A stretch of DNA of 50,698 nt from Microscillaceae bacterium. GTDB taxonomy: Bacteria; Bacteroidota; Bacteroidia; Cytophagales; Microscillaceae. The notes under the pieces were generated by a model, which saw only the letters and a list, made by a program, of their open reading frames with translations, did no database searches and was not told the origin of the DNA. Made by a program: the position numbers and the translations under genes. Within the stretch, counting starts at the first letter, position 1. Every line of letters starts with the position of its first letter. Shown here piece by piece: positions 1-8,709 of this stretch. The stretch is taken from the NCBI GenBank assembly GCA_025054775.1, contig JANWZA010000030.1:89623-140320 (forward strand), read 5' to 3'.

Positions 1-75
1 TATAGCCAATAGTTCGTTTACTTCTTTGAGAGATAAATTTACTAATTTCTCTGCAAACTCTTTTAGATCTGCCAT
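1..75 (-). CDS. rplL: 50S ribosomal protein L7/L12, N-terminal fragment
   Basis: Only the first 25 codons lie in the window; the gene runs off the left edge. The reverse-strand start ATG at 73-75 gives MADLKEFAEKLVNLSLKEVN, which matches the N-terminal dimerisation helix of the ribosomal stalk protein L7/L12. It lies 79 bases downstream of rplJ (L10), its assembly partner, in the conserved rplKAJL order, so rpoB is expected just outside. Identification is by sequence plus context. Confidence 0.93.
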   Translation of the reverse strand, partial: MADLKEFAEKLVNLSLKEVNELLAI

Positions 76-154
76 TGTATTAAAAGTTTTGATTTGTTGT
101 AGATTTCGTAAAAGTATAAAAACAAAAGAAATGTATTGATTAAGTAAGAATAAG

Positions 155-688
155 CTATTGTTCTTTGTTTTTTACTAAAGTTTGAAGCACTCCTGCTAAT
201 TTAGCACCTACACTTTGTATAGTAGAAGCTAAATGAGTTCCTGGGGATTGCAACAATCCAACCAGTTCACCCAACATTTCTTGTTTAGATTTAATTTTAG
301 TTAATGTCTCTAAATGCTCTTCTCCGATAAACAAAGTAGAGTCAATGGATGCTCCTTTAAGTATAGGTTTTTCATTCCCTTTTTCTCTAAACTCTTTTAA
401 CAAGCGTGCAGGTAGGCTTCCCGCCTCTTTACAGAACATAATACCTGAGAAGTTTCTCAGAACTTCTTTGTAAAAAGGAGTATAGTCTGTATCAAGACTT
501 TCCAAAGCCTTTTTAATTAAGGAATTTTTTACAACCTTATACTCAACACCACGCTGAAAGCATAACTTTCTAAAATCATTTACTTGATTTACCGTCATGG
601 AACTAGCATCTATAATATAGAAGTAATTGTTTTGGGCAAATTTTGCTTTCAGCTCTTCAATGATCGCTGATTTTTCTTCTCTTGTCAT
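155..688 (-). CDS. rplJ: 50S ribosomal protein L10
   Basis: This 177-residue protein is the base of the ribosomal stalk; it binds 23S rRNA and anchors L7/L12 dimers. The N-terminal part, with the MTREEKSAIIEELK start, the Y-x-I-x-D-x-S-x-M strand and the VEYKVVKNSLIKKALE segment, is typical of L10. The C-terminal helix, near LLQSPGTHLASTIQSVGAKLAGVLQ, would carry L7/L12. Length is normal for the family. It sits between rplA (39 bases upstream) and rplL, so it is probably co-transcribed with them. In many bacteria L10 represses its own operon by binding the leader; no such structure was identified here. Confidence 0.97.
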   Translation of the reverse strand: MTREEKSAIIEELKAKFAQNNYFYIIDASSMTVNQVNDFRKLCFQRGVEYKVVKNSLIKKALESLDTDYTPFYKEVLRNFSGIMFCKEAGSLPARLLKEFREKGNEKPILKGASIDSTLFIGEEHLETLTKIKSKQEMLGELVGLLQSPGTHLASTIQSVGAKLAGVLQTLVKNKEQ

Positions 689-727
689 TGTATTTCAAGT
701 ATTTTTAAGTAATCAAAGCTAAAAAGG

Positions 728-1426
728 CTAAATGCCTGGAATAGTTGCTTTATCTATTGATACAGATGGACTCATGGTGCTTGACACAAAGATACTCTTA
801 AAATAAGTACCTTTAGCAGAAGCAGGTTTTAGTTTAGACAACGTTAAAATCAGTTCTTGAGCATTTTCAGTAAGTTGCTGTGGAGTAAAAGAGACTTTAC
901 CTATACTTGCATGGATAATTCCTGTCTTATCTGCTTTGAAATCTATTTTTCCTGCTTTCACTTCTTTCACGGCTCTCCCTACTTCCATCGTTACGGTACC
1001 TGATTTAGGATTAGGCATTAGGCCTCTTGGCCCTAATATTTTGCCTAACTTACCCACTTTTGCCATTACGTTAGGTGTGGTAATAATTACATCTACATCC
1101 GTCCAGCCTTGTTCTATTTTAGTAATATACTCCTCTAAGCCCACGTAATCTGCTCCTGCGTCTTTAGCTTCTTGCTCTTTATCTGGGGAGCATAGTACTA
1201 GTACTCGTACAATCTTTCCTGTTCCATGGGGTAATGTTACCACTCCACGCACCATTTGGTCTGCTTTTCTTGGATCAATACCTAATCTTATATCAATATC
1301 TACTGAAGCATCAAATTTGGTAAAAGTAATATCTTTTACAATTTGAAAAGCTTCTAAAAGGCTATAGCTTTTTGACCTGTCGTATTTGGCAATTGCCTCA
1401 CGTTGTTTTTTTGTTAATTTTGCCAT
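728..1426 (-). CDS. rplA: 50S ribosomal protein L1
   Basis: This 232-residue protein of the L1 stalk helps release deacylated tRNA from the E site. The diagnostic L1 signature around residues 116-150 is present, with [20 protein letters not shown] followed by the GTVT segment. Length is normal. The start at 1426 gives [20 protein letters not shown]. It follows rplK by 25 bases, so the two are almost certainly one transcript, as elsewhere. L1 often autoregulates the rplKA mRNA; I did not find a clear mimic site. The plus-strand open frame inside it is a shadow. Confidence 0.97.
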   Translation of the reverse strand: MAKLTKKQREAIAKYDRSKSYSLLEAFQIVKDITFTKFDASVDIDIRLGIDPRKADQMVRGVVTLPHGTGKIVRVLVLCSPDKEQEAKDAGADYVGLEEYITKIEQGWTDVDVIITTPNVMAKVGKLGKILGPRGLMPNPKSGTVTMEVGRAVKEVKAGKIDFKADKTGIIHASIGKVSFTPQQLTENAQELILTLSKLKPASAKGTYFKSIFVSSTMSPSVSIDKATIPGI

Positions 1427-1451
1427 CTTCTTTAACTAAATTTTAGAAAGG

Positions 1452-1904
1452 CTATTCACTAATTTTTTTCCAAGGTGGATCACCTACTACTGTAATTCCC
1501 ATGCTTCTTGCTGTACCAGCTACTAAACGCATAGCGGCTTCTATGGTAAAGCAGTTCAAATCGGGCATTTTAGTTTCGGCGATTTTTCGTATCTGTTCCC
1601 AAGTAATATTTGCTATCTTCTTACGATTGGGCTCTGCTGAGCCTCGTTGTTGTTTTACTGCTTCTAGCAACAATACTGATGTAGGAGGTGTTTTAATTAC
1701 AAAATCAAAAGTTTTATCTTTATAATAGGTAATCAAAACGGGTAAAACAACTCCTTGTTTTTCTTGAGTCCGAGCATTAAATTGCTTACAGAACTCCATG
1801 ATATTCAAGCCTTTGCTACCTAATGCAGGTCCAATAGGAGGCGAGGGATTAGCCTGCCCTCCCTTGACTTGTAGCTTTAAGTAGCCTGCAACTTCTTTTG
1901 CCAT
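1452..1904 (-). CDS. rplK: 50S ribosomal protein L11
   Basis: This 150-residue protein is part of the GTPase-associated centre, binding 23S rRNA with L10. The N-terminal domain shows the conserved [15 protein letters not shown] segment, and the C-terminal RNA-binding domain ends in the family hallmark [11 protein letters not shown]. The start at 1904 gives [20 protein letters not shown]. It leads the rplK-rplA pair and lies 114 bases downstream of nusG. I saw no good promoter motif in that gap, so it may be read through from secE-nusG. Confidence 0.97.
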   Translation of the reverse strand: MAKEVAGYLKLQVKGGQANPSPPIGPALGSKGLNIMEFCKQFNARTQEKQGVVLPVLITYYKDKTFDFVIKTPPTSVLLLEAVKQQRGSAEPNRKKIANITWEQIRKIAETKMPDLNCFTIEAAMRLVAGTARSMGITVVGDPPWKKISE

Positions 1905-2018
1905 TTTTACTTAAACAAGAAATGAACGAAAAAATATATGTAAAGTGAGTTCAAAATTTGCCTTTTCGTTGTTTGGAATGTAAAGGGAAGTACTTTGCCA
2001 ACGAACTAGCTTGTAGCT

Positions 2019-2576
2019 TTAATCTACTTTTTGAACTTGTGCATAACTCAACTCCATAGGGGTACTCCTGCCAAAGATAGCAACCACTACTTTCAATTTC
2101 TTTCTATCTTCAAAGACTTCTTCAATTACTCCCTTAAATCCTTTGAAAGCGTCATCAGTTATTACCACTTCTTCCCCTACAATAAAAGGAACTTGTAAGG
2201 TTTCTCCTTTTTGTATATCCTCTTCTACTTTACCCAAAATTCTGCTTATTTCTGACGCACGCAAAGGTATAGGTTCTTTACTTATCCCACTTTTTTCACC
2301 TCCTAAAAAACCTAATATTCCTGGAATACTCGTAATAACAGGCATTACCTCTTTATGACTCAAATCTGCATTGACAAAAATATAGCCTGAAAAAGAGGAG
2401 CGTTCTCGCTGTACTTTCTTCCCATTACGTATTTCATATACTTTCTCAGTAGGTATGAGAATTTGAGGTACGTAATCTTCTAATTTTCTACGCTTTATTT
2501 CGGTCTCTAAATAACTTTTTGCTTTCTTTTCTTGCCCTGATACTGCTTTTACGACATACCATTTCAACCCTGCCAT
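2019..2576 (-). CDS. nusG: Transcription termination/antitermination factor NusG
   Basis: The product is a 185-residue RNA-polymerase processivity factor that also couples transcription to Rho or ribosomes. The N-terminal NGN domain begins with KWYVVKAVSGQEKKAKSYLE. The C-terminal KOW domain carries the usual G-E-x-V-x-I-x-D-x-x-F-K-G-F pattern near residues 130-150, and the protein ends with a normal beta strand. I start it at ATG 2574-2576 (MAGLKWYVVK). The open frame extends five codons upstream (MIFRN), but the NGN domain begins right after the inner Met, and the longer form would reach towards secE. It sits 18 bases after secE in the standard order. Confidence 0.95.
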   Translation of the reverse strand: MAGLKWYVVKAVSGQEKKAKSYLETEIKRRKLEDYVPQILIPTEKVYEIRNGKKVQRERSSFSGYIFVNADLSHKEVMPVITSIPGILGFLGGEKSGISKEPIPLRASEISRILGKVEEDIQKGETLQVPFIVGEEVVITDDAFKGFKGVIEEVFEDRKKLKVVVAIFGRSTPMELSYAQVQKVD

Positions 2577-2594
2577 ATTACGAAAAATCAACCG

Positions 2595-2786
2595 TTAAAA
2601 CAATTCATAATAAAGTTTAAGTAGATTATCAAAGACAAGATCTACCATACCTATCAAAAGGGCAAAGATAATAGAGGCTACAATTACTAAAGTAGTATGG
2701 CTTTGTAACTCACTATACTTTAACCATTTTACGTGTTTTTTAAGTTCGGTGTAAGAATCAGTAAAAAAGCCAACTATTTTTTTCAT
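2595..2786 (-). CDS. secE: Protein translocase subunit SecE
   Basis: This 63-residue membrane protein clamps SecY in the Sec translocon. It is the short, single-transmembrane form. An amphipathic N-terminal helix (FFTDSYTELKKHVKW) is followed by one hydrophobic segment, TTLVIVASIIFALLIGMVDL. I chose ATG at 2784-2786 (MKKIVGFF) over an in-frame start 13 codons upstream. The extension (MYISLQNGKKHTY) is not SecE-like and would run almost to the tRNA. Position between tRNA-Trp and nusG is the universal arrangement and supports the call despite the short length. Confidence 0.93.
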   Translation of the reverse strand: MKKIVGFFTDSYTELKKHVKWLKYSELQSHTTLVIVASIIFALLIGMVDLVFDNLLKLYYELF

Positions 2787-2835
2787 ATACGTATGTTTTT
2801 TTCCATTTTGGAGAGAAATGTACACCTTGCCCTCG

Positions 2836-2906
2836 CACAGGTGGAGAGATTCGAACTCCCATCAACGGTTTTGGAGACCGCTATTCTACCCTTGAACTAC
2901 ACCTGT
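2836..2906 (-). tRNA. trnW: tRNA-Trp (CCA anticodon)
   Basis: On the minus strand the acceptor arm ACAGGTG (2900-2906) pairs with CACCTGT (2837-2843). The anticodon loop reads CTCCAAA and the T loop is GTTCGAAT within a paired arm. The 3' CCA is not encoded. The placement between tuf and secE is conserved in many bacteria. Confidence 0.95.
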
Positions 2907-2925
2907 TTGCTATTAAGTTAGGGTG

Positions 2926-2933
2926 CAAATATA
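2926..2933 (-). promoter_or_regulatory. Candidate -7 promoter element for tRNA-Trp/secE/nusG
   Basis: The minus strand reads TATATTTG, an exact match to the Bacteroidota -7 element TAnnTTTG, 20 bases before the tRNA-Trp 5' end. No clear TTG-type -33 element is at the expected spacing. Placed just downstream of the tuf terminator side, it would restart transcription for tRNA-Trp-secE-nusG. Confidence 0.5.
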
Positions 2934-3024
2934 ACCATTTTCAGAAAAACATTAAAAAAATTAGCAATTTCTATCCTAACAATTTTAGAAATATCTTACA
3001 CTCTAAAGGCAACCCCTATCTCTT

Positions 3025-3058
3025 AAAACAAAATAAATGCACTCTTTACGAAGAGTGC
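3025..3058 (-). terminator. Rho-independent terminator of tuf
   Basis: An eight-base stem GCACTCTT (3039-3046) and AAGAGTGC (3051-3058) closes a four-base loop just past the tuf stop. Read on the minus strand it is followed by a T-rich run (positions 3038 down to 3025). This should end the tRNA-tuf transcript. Confidence 0.75.
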
Positions 3059-3077
3059 GTTTGACAAAAAGTTATGT

Positions 3078-4265
3078 TTAAGCAATGATTTCTGTTACTT
3101 GACCTGCACCAATAGTGCGTCCACCTTCACGAATAGCAAAACGCAAACCTTTTTCCATAGCTACCGCACTCAATAATTTAACAGTAATATTCACATTATC
3201 TCCAGGCATTACCATTTCTACACCCTCAGGAAGGTGGATTTCACCTGTTACGTCTGTAGTACGCATGTAAAATTGAGGGCGGTACTTATTAAAGAAAGGT
3301 GTATGACGTCCCCCTTCTTCTTTTGTAAGTATATAGACTTCAGCCTTAAATTCTTGGTAAGGTTTTATAGATCCAGGCTTGCAGACAACCATACCTCGTC
3401 GGATTTGGTTCTTCTCAATGCCTCGTAGCAAAAGCCCTACATTGTCTCCTGCCTGGCCTCTGTCCAAAATTTTACGGAACATTTCTACCCCAGTTACAGT
3501 AGATCTCAAATTCTCAGCACCTAACCCTAAAATTTCCACAGGATCGCTAGTACTAATAACACCTCTTTCAATGCGTCCTGTAGCTACTGTACCACGACCT
3601 GTAATGGAAAACACGTCCTCAATAGGCATCAAGAAATCCTTATCTATATCACGTTTTGGAATAGGAATATAGTTATCTACGGCATCCATCAACTCTAAAA
3701 TTTTTTCTACCCATTTAGGATCGCCATTCAGTCCACCAAGTGCTGACCCTCTAATTACAGGAACCTCATCTCCAGGGAATTGATAGAAGTTCAACAATTC
3801 ACGAATTTCCATTTCAACGAGATCTAGTAGCTCGGGATCATCTACTAAATCTACTTTATTCATAAATACCACTATGGCAGGTACACCTACTTGACGTGCT
3901 AAAAGAATATGCTCACGAGTTTGGGGCATAGGACCGTCTGTAGCAGCTACTACAAGAATTGCCCCGTCCATTTGGGCTGCCCCTGTAACCATATTTTTCA
4001 CATAGTCAGCATGCCCAGGGCAATCTACGTGTGCATAGTGTCTTTTTTCAGTAGAGTATTCTACGTGAGATGTGTTGATAGTGATACCACGTTCTCTCTC
4101 TTCGGGTGCATTGTCAATAGAAGCGAAATCTCTTTTTTCTGCCAATCCCTTTTTAGCTAACACGTGAGTAATAGCTGCAGTGAGAGTGGTTTTGCCGTGG
4201 TCAACGTGTCCAATAGTCCCTACATTTACGTGAGGTTTGGAACGGTCAAATTGTTCTTTAGCCAT
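3078..4265 (-). CDS. tuf: Elongation factor Tu
   Basis: This 395-residue GTPase delivers aminoacyl-tRNA to the ribosome. The G1 motif GHVDHGKTT is near residue 19, the effector region holds RGITIN, the G3 motif is DCPGH and the G4 motif is NKVD, followed by domains 2 and 3 of normal length. It lies between tRNA-Thr and tRNA-Trp on the minus strand, the standard Bacteroidota arrangement, and is followed by a terminator. It is the only tuf copy visible here. Confidence 0.99.
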   Translation of the reverse strand: MAKEQFDRSKPHVNVGTIGHVDHGKTTLTAAITHVLAKKGLAEKRDFASIDNAPEERERGITINTSHVEYSTEKRHYAHVDCPGHADYVKNMVTGAAQMDGAILVVAATDGPMPQTREHILLARQVGVPAIVVFMNKVDLVDDPELLDLVEMEIRELLNFYQFPGDEVPVIRGSALGGLNGDPKWVEKILELMDAVDNYIPIPKRDIDKDFLMPIEDVFSITGRGTVATGRIERGVISTSDPVEILGLGAENLRSTVTGVEMFRKILDRGQAGDNVGLLLRGIEKNQIRRGMVVCKPGSIKPYQEFKAEVYILTKEEGGRHTPFFNKYRPQFYMRTTDVTGEIHLPEGVEMVMPGDNVNITVKLLSAVAMEKGLRFAIREGGRTIGAGQVTEIIA

Positions 4266-4352
4266 TTCTGAAAAATACTCTTTTTTAGATTTAGAAAATG
4301 ATAAACTAAGATTACTTGTGATAAAAGACTGTTTACATCTTTACAAACATTG

Positions 4353-4424
4353 AGCCAACGAAGGGATTTGAACCCTCGACCCCTTCCTTACCAAGGAAGT
4401 ACTCTACCCCTGAGCTACGTCGGC
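4353..4424 (-). tRNA. trnT: tRNA-Thr (GGT anticodon)
   Basis: On the minus strand, the GCCGACG acceptor strand (4418-4424) faces CGTTGGC. The anticodon stem CTTCC/GGAAG closes the loop TTGGTAA, giving anticodon GGT. The T loop is GTTCAAAT. CCA is not encoded. Confidence 0.95.
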
Positions 4425-4582
4425 TTATGGTATTTTTCTTTAATCTTAAGGAACTAAAATTTAAGTTTGTGTTTGAACGAGCTTTTTGAAAGCTACAAAA
4501 TCTTGCAACTTAGTTACTTTATGTTTTGAAAAAAGGCATAAAGTCCTGATTTTAACAGGGCGCTTTTATTGTAAATAAAGAG

Positions 4583-4655
4583 AGCGGGAGACGAGGCTCG
4601 AACCCGCGACCTACAGCTTGGAAGGCTGTCGCTCTACCAACTGAGCTACTCCCGC
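4583..4655 (-). tRNA. trnG: tRNA-Gly (TCC anticodon)
   Basis: The minus-strand acceptor GCGGGAG pairs perfectly with CTCCCGC (plus 4584-4590). The anticodon arm ACAGC/GCTGT closes CTTCCAA, giving TCC. The D arm AGCTCAGTTGGTAGAGC and T loop GTTCGAG are canonical. CCA is not encoded. Confidence 0.96.
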
Positions 4656-4702
4656 TTGTTTTATCTTACTTTTGATGAAACGAGGTAAAGTTCTCTTGAA
4701 AG

Positions 4703-4784
4703 TGGGGAGAACAGGATTCGAACCTGTGAAGTCAGAGACAGCGGATTTACAGTCCGCCCCAGTTGGCCACTTTGGTATCTCCCC
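4703..4784 (-). tRNA. trnY: tRNA-Tyr (GTA anticodon)
   Basis: A class II tRNA of about 82 bases with a long variable arm. The acceptor GGGGAGA (plus 4778-4784) pairs with TCTCCCC. The anticodon loop CTGTAAA gives GTA, and the T arm is ACAGG-TTCGAAT-CCTGT. It heads the tRNA-Tyr-Gly-Thr-tuf transcript. Confidence 0.96.
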
Positions 4785-4822
4785 GAAGGTGAACTATACC
4801 TTAATTCCGTACAAAAGTGGTG

Positions 4823-4853
4823 CAAAGATAATAGCTTTTTTTGAAAGTACAAA
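4823..4853 (-). promoter_or_regulatory. Bacteroidota-type promoter of tRNA-Tyr-Gly-Thr-tuf
   Basis: Read on the minus strand, TTTG (4850-4853) is separated by 19 bases from TATCTTTG (4823-4830). This is an exact fit to the Bacteroidota housekeeping promoter, 39 bases before the tRNA-Tyr 5' end. Confidence 0.8.
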
Positions 4854-4871
4854 TTTTTTATTAATTTTTTT

Positions 4872-5843
4872 TTATTTTTTTGAAGAAGCGCGCATGAGGC
4901 GGTCATTAAGGGCTTTGCCTAAATGCTGATTAGGGAAACGCGGAGCGATAATAATTTTTAGGTTAAGTGCATCTAAATATCGTAAAGAGGCAAAAAGTTT
5001 TTGGGCTGCCTCCTCAAAGTTAGTGATTGCTGGCAATATAATTTGATTTTCCACGGGAATATCTTTATTTAAGTGCTGTGTGAACAAAATACCTATTTGG
5101 TGAGGCGCGAATTGCTGAAGAGCCTCAGCTAGTAATTCAGGAATTTCGCCTACCATCAGAGGGGTATGAGTAGCGTAATGTTTGGTAAGCATACCTGCAG
5201 CTTGTGGACTTGTAGGATCAGCACTAGAGAAAGGCTTAATTTTCACCTCACCTATCAAGGATTGTATAGTTTCCACTGTAATACCTCCCAAACGATATAT
5301 CCACGTTTCATCATTTTCAAAACCTACGATAGTAGACTCAATACCAAGTTGGCAGGCTCCACCATCTAAAATAAACGGGATTTGATTGCCCAGCTGTTGG
5401 CTTACGTGCTGTGCGGTAGTTGGGCTTACATATCCAAAAGGATTAGCACTTGGAGCTGCTAATGGAAAATCAAGTTGGGCTAACAATGAGAGAGTAAGAG
5501 GGTGTTTAGGTATCCTGACAGCTACACGAGGCAGACCTGCAGTAACCAAATCAGGTATAATTTCTTTTTTAGGAAGCAGTAAAGTTAAAGCACCTGGCCA
5601 CAGGTTTTGAGCTAAAACATAGGCTTTTTCAGGAAATTCCTTCACAAAGTCATGTATCTTTTCAAGGCTATTAGTATGCACAATAAGGGGATCGAAGGTA
5701 GGGCGATTTTTGATTTTGAATATTTTACTTACCGCTCTTTGGTTATAGGCGTTAGCCGCTAAGCCGTAAACGGTTTCAGTAGGGATAGCTACTACTTCTC
5801 CTCGCTCTAACAATTGCTTTGCTATTTGGATTTCAAACTCCAT
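4872..5843 (-). CDS. sua5: Threonylcarbamoyl-AMP synthase, Sua5 type
   Basis: This 323-residue enzyme makes threonylcarbamoyl-adenylate from threonine, bicarbonate and ATP, for t6A at position 37 of ANN-decoding tRNAs. The YrdC domain comes first: VAIPTETVYGLAANA near residue 18, KNRPTFDPLIVH near 45, and SANPFGYVSPTTA near 131. A C-terminal Sua5 domain follows, introduced by GMLTKHYATHTPL at about 217. The two-domain length separates it from short TsaC. The start at 5843 (MEFEIQIAKQLL) leaves 28 bases to the RidA-like gene upstream, so the two may share a transcript. Confidence 0.94.
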   Translation of the reverse strand: MEFEIQIAKQLLERGEVVAIPTETVYGLAANAYNQRAVSKIFKIKNRPTFDPLIVHTNSLEKIHDFVKEFPEKAYVLAQNLWPGALTLLLPKKEIIPDLVTAGLPRVAVRIPKHPLTLSLLAQLDFPLAAPSANPFGYVSPTTAQHVSQQLGNQIPFILDGGACQLGIESTIVGFENDETWIYRLGGITVETIQSLIGEVKIKPFSSADPTSPQAAGMLTKHYATHTPLMVGEIPELLAEALQQFAPHQIGILFTQHLNKDIPVENQIILPAITNFEEAAQKLFASLRYLDALNLKIIIAPRFPNQHLGKALNDRLMRASSKK

Positions 5844-5871
5844 GAATAGAAATTCAGCTACTTGATTTACT

Positions 5872-6360
5872 CTATTCTATGGCAATACAAGATATTTGGA
5901 CGTTGGCATTATGCGGTAATTGAGTTACTTCTAATACATCTACAGCAGGGTGGACTTTGGTGAAATATCTTTTAATAATCTTACTTACAATTTCCAAATT
6001 GTCCATATCTTTAAGGTAGATAGTATATTTTACCACGTTTTCAAACTTCATGTTTGCCTTGTGCAATAGAAACTCTATGTTATTCATAGTCTGTTCAGTT
6101 TCGCTATAAATAGTCGCATCTATCAGGCGGTTTTCTTTTAAGCCAATCTGAGCGGAGATATACAAGGTATTACCTACTAAAATAGCTTGGCTACTTTCGG
6201 TAATAGGTTGAGTTACATATTGTGTATTAATATACTGCCTGCGATTAATTTTTGAATTTTTTTGATTAACAAAAAGCAAAAAATATATGAAAATTAGAAA
6301 CATTAAACCGAAAATGACAGCTCCTCTGATAGCTAATTTAGATGGCATAACGTGAATCAA
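5872..6360 (-). CDS. Membrane-anchored RidA/YjgF-family protein
   Basis: The 162-residue protein has an N-terminal hydrophobic segment (residues about 11-31, rich in F, I and L). A domain with the Rid fold pattern follows: a VGNTLYISAQIGL strand, a helix with EQTMNNIEFLLHKANM, YTIYLKDMDN, and a C-terminal LPHNANVQISCIAIE strand. Soluble RidA deaminates reactive enamine/imine intermediates using a conserved arginine in the F-P-A-R segment. Here the corresponding residues read HPAVDVLEV, so that arginine appears to be replaced by valine. Thus canonical imine deaminase activity is doubtful. It is probably held in the membrane with the Rid domain in the periplasm (inference). ATG 6348 is an alternative start. 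It may share a transcript with sua5. Confidence 0.8.
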   Translation of the reverse strand: MIHVMPSKLAIRGAVIFGLMFLIFIYFLLFVNQKNSKINRRQYINTQYVTQPITESSQAILVGNTLYISAQIGLKENRLIDATIYSETEQTMNNIEFLLHKANMKFENVVKYTIYLKDMDNLEIVSKIIKRYFTKVHPAVDVLEVTQLPHNANVQISCIAIE

Positions 6361-6405
6361 AAAAGTGGAACACTCTTTACAACATAATCATGTTCTATAT
6401 GATTG

Positions 6406-6413
6406 CAAAGGTA
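6406..6413 (-). promoter_or_regulatory. Candidate -7 element for the RidA-like/sua5 genes
   Basis: The minus strand reads TACCTTTG, matching TAnnTTTG, 45 bases before the RidA-like start. No -33 TTG was found at the usual distance, so this is a motif match only. Confidence 0.4.
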
Positions 6414-6500
6414 TGATTTTTTTGTGATAAAGTTTGATTTTAATGTCTTTTGCTTATTTTGTAATACCTTGTTGCTTGTTTTTGAAGTAGTTAGTTGGTA

Positions 6501-8516
6501 TCAAGTAACATTTTCTACTTTTCCAATTACTCCTCCTACTTTAATAGGTGTACCGTCTTCTGCTCTTAGGGTTGTGCCTTTGGTGTAAAAGGTATGGTAG
6601 TTACCGTCTTTCATTCGCAGGCGATAGGTAACTTCGTAGGGGGTTTTTCCAGTTTGGTCTTTGAGGTGAGCCATAAAAGCAGAAAATACTTTGGACTTGT
6701 CTTCGGGGTGGATTCTATCTGACCAACTAGACATTTTATTAGGAAATTCCTCTTGGGTATATCCTAAGATTTGATATACTTTATCATTCCACCAAAATTC
6801 AGTTTCACGGTTAAAGTTCAGGTCTTGAGGAACTTTTGCTTCCCAAAAGCCCTGTGGAATTGTATTTGCCATAAGTTCGTATCTGTCAGCGATAGTTTTC
6901 AATTCTTGTGTTCGTTGGTTAATTTCCTTTTCAAGGTTAGCTTTAAGTTGTTCTAGGGCATTTTGTCTGCGTTGCATTTCATCTTGGGTGGCTTGCAATT
7001 CTTCGGCATTTTGCCTCATTTCTTCTTCTTGGGCGCGCAATTGTTCAGTTTGTCGCTGAAGTTCTACTAATAGATATTTAGTACGAGCATTTCCTCTGGC
7101 ACTAACAATGGTAGAGGTAATGCTTTCCGTTAAGCGTTCTACAAAGTCAATTTGGTAAGGTTGCAAGACTTGATAAGATAAAATTTCTAATACCCCATAT
7201 GCCTCTTGGTTAATGACAAGTGGCACAATCAGGAGGCAGTGAGGTTGGGTGGTGCCTAATCCTGAAACGATATGAGCATAATTAGGAGGCAGGTCAGTCA
7301 TAAATACGGTTTGTCGTTCCAAAAAAGTTTGCCCTATTAATCCTTCACCTATTTCTATAAATTGTTTTTTATATTTTTTTCTTTCAAAGGCATAGCAAGC
7401 TACGAGTTCTAATTGTGCAATACGGTGTGGATTTTCTTCTAAGATATACAAACCGCCTTGTACTGCACCAATATATTTGATGAGATTAGAGAGGATTGCT
7501 TCTGCAAGTTCTTTAATTTCGCTGTTATTATGTTGTCGGAGAATATCACTAAATTTGGCTAAGCCTTCGGTAGCCCAATTACGTTGCTTTTCTTTTTCAG
7601 CTACTTCACGCATCTTGTTTCGCATGTTTATTAGCTCACCTGCCAAATTGCGCGTATTAAGGTGGGCGTTTTGAGGCGTAATACCTTTCATTTCTACATC
7701 ATAATTTCCATCACCGATTTGTTGAATAAAATTTTTAGCATTTTCCAAACATTGGATAAGGTTTCGTAATACAGCCTCTTCATTTTGCTTGTCAATTTGC
7801 TGTTCGGCTCCTAGGTCCATTACCAAATCTTTGGTCTGTTGGTCTATTTTGGCGAAACTTTCTATGCGTTTAGCCCTTTCATTAAGAATAGTAAAAATAG
7901 CAACAAAGCTAATTGCCAAAGAGAAGGTAACAGATAGAATTTGAATAATGCCAGAGTATTCTGCATTTTGGATAGCAGTTTGGTTGCGTTGTTCTAAAAG
8001 TTGTTTTTCAGTGTCTTCAATTTCTGCTAGGATAGAGCTAATAATATCTGAAAAATTTTTTCCTTTGTCTGAGGCAACTGCTTCCAATGTAGCTTCAAAG
8101 CCCTTGGTATTGCGTACTAGAATGACTTCGTTGAGTTCGTTCATTTTATACTTTACATTGGTTTTGAGCCTTGCCACACGTTTTTTTTGTGTATCATTGT
8201 TAGAAATCATTTTATCTAAATTTCGCAACGCTGCATCTATCGTATTGCGGGCTTGGTTGTAAGGGTCTAAGTAAGCAGGGTTTCCTGTGAGCAAGAAACC
8301 ACGTTGTCCTGACTCGGCTTCACGAATAATAGAATTTATTTTTTCAATATTTACTAAAATTTCATAGGTTTGAGCGATAGCACGACCATTGTTACTTAAA
8401 TTTCGGCTGTTAAGATTTATGAATATACCACTTAATATGGTTACAATAATAGAAGCATAGAGTAAATAAATAACCGTATTTTGAGAGCGATTTTGTTTCG
8501 TAGTTTGTCTGAACAT
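6501..8516 (-). CDS. CHASE3-GAF-PAS membrane sensor without output domain (paralogue 1)
   Basis: A 671-residue sensor. It has transmembrane segments at about 14-34 and 188-211 flanking a CHASE3 periplasmic domain (marker ESGQRGFLLTG at about 68-78). Next come a HAMP-like linker with IGDGNYD, a GAF domain at about 320-470, a coiled coil rich in E and Q (about 475-545), and a C-terminal PAS/PAC domain with RIHPEDKSKVF. The protein ends right after the PAC segment: there is no histidine kinase, GGDEF, MCP hub or HTH. It shares the linker-GAF signature (GLAKFSDILR, QGGLYILEE, SGLG, LLIVPL) with two further genes in this window at 20,553-22,553 and 31,678-33,615. How it signals is unknown. Confidence 0.87.
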   Translation of the reverse strand: MFRQTTKQNRSQNTVIYLLYASIIVTILSGIFINLNSRNLSNNGRAIAQTYEILVNIEKINSIIREAESGQRGFLLTGNPAYLDPYNQARNTIDAALRNLDKMISNNDTQKKRVARLKTNVKYKMNELNEVILVRNTKGFEATLEAVASDKGKNFSDIISSILAEIEDTEKQLLEQRNQTAIQNAEYSGIIQILSVTFSLAISFVAIFTILNERAKRIESFAKIDQQTKDLVMDLGAEQQIDKQNEEAVLRNLIQCLENAKNFIQQIGDGNYDVEMKGITPQNAHLNTRNLAGELINMRNKMREVAEKEKQRNWATEGLAKFSDILRQHNNSEIKELAEAILSNLIKYIGAVQGGLYILEENPHRIAQLELVACYAFERKKYKKQFIEIGEGLIGQTFLERQTVFMTDLPPNYAHIVSGLGTTQPHCLLIVPLVINQEAYGVLEILSYQVLQPYQIDFVERLTESITSTIVSARGNARTKYLLVELQRQTEQLRAQEEEMRQNAEELQATQDEMQRRQNALEQLKANLEKEINQRTQELKTIADRYELMANTIPQGFWEAKVPQDLNFNRETEFWWNDKVYQILGYTQEEFPNKMSSWSDRIHPEDKSKVFSAFMAHLKDQTGKTPYEVTYRLRMKDGNYHTFYTKGTTLRAEDGTPIKVGGVIGKVENVT

Positions 8517-8694
8517 AGCAGCAAGTTAGCTTAATTATGAAAGCATTGGCTTTTAAGGTGTAAAGAAAAACATTTTTTACCTACTAACCTAAAAATGATA
8601 GCAATATTTTTGCTAATTTTTGTAATTTTGTAGTCTAATTACAAAATTTGTTTATTTATTAAGTTTATATCTCTAAACTTATTTGTTCAAATTT

Positions 8695-8702
8695 TAACTT
8701 TG
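8695..8702 (+). promoter_or_regulatory. Candidate -7 promoter of the S41 protease gene
   Basis: TAACTTTG is an exact TAnnTTTG match, ending only seven bases before the GTG start at 8710. If used, the transcript would be essentially leaderless. No convincing -33 TTG lies at 17-20 bases upstream. Confidence 0.45.
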
Positions 8703-8709
8703 TACTAAC

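Noticed and set aside
4661-4906. An open frame across tRNA-Gly, tRNA-Tyr and the end of sua5
   Set aside because: It lies over tRNA genes and has no family resemblance; a tRNA shadow.
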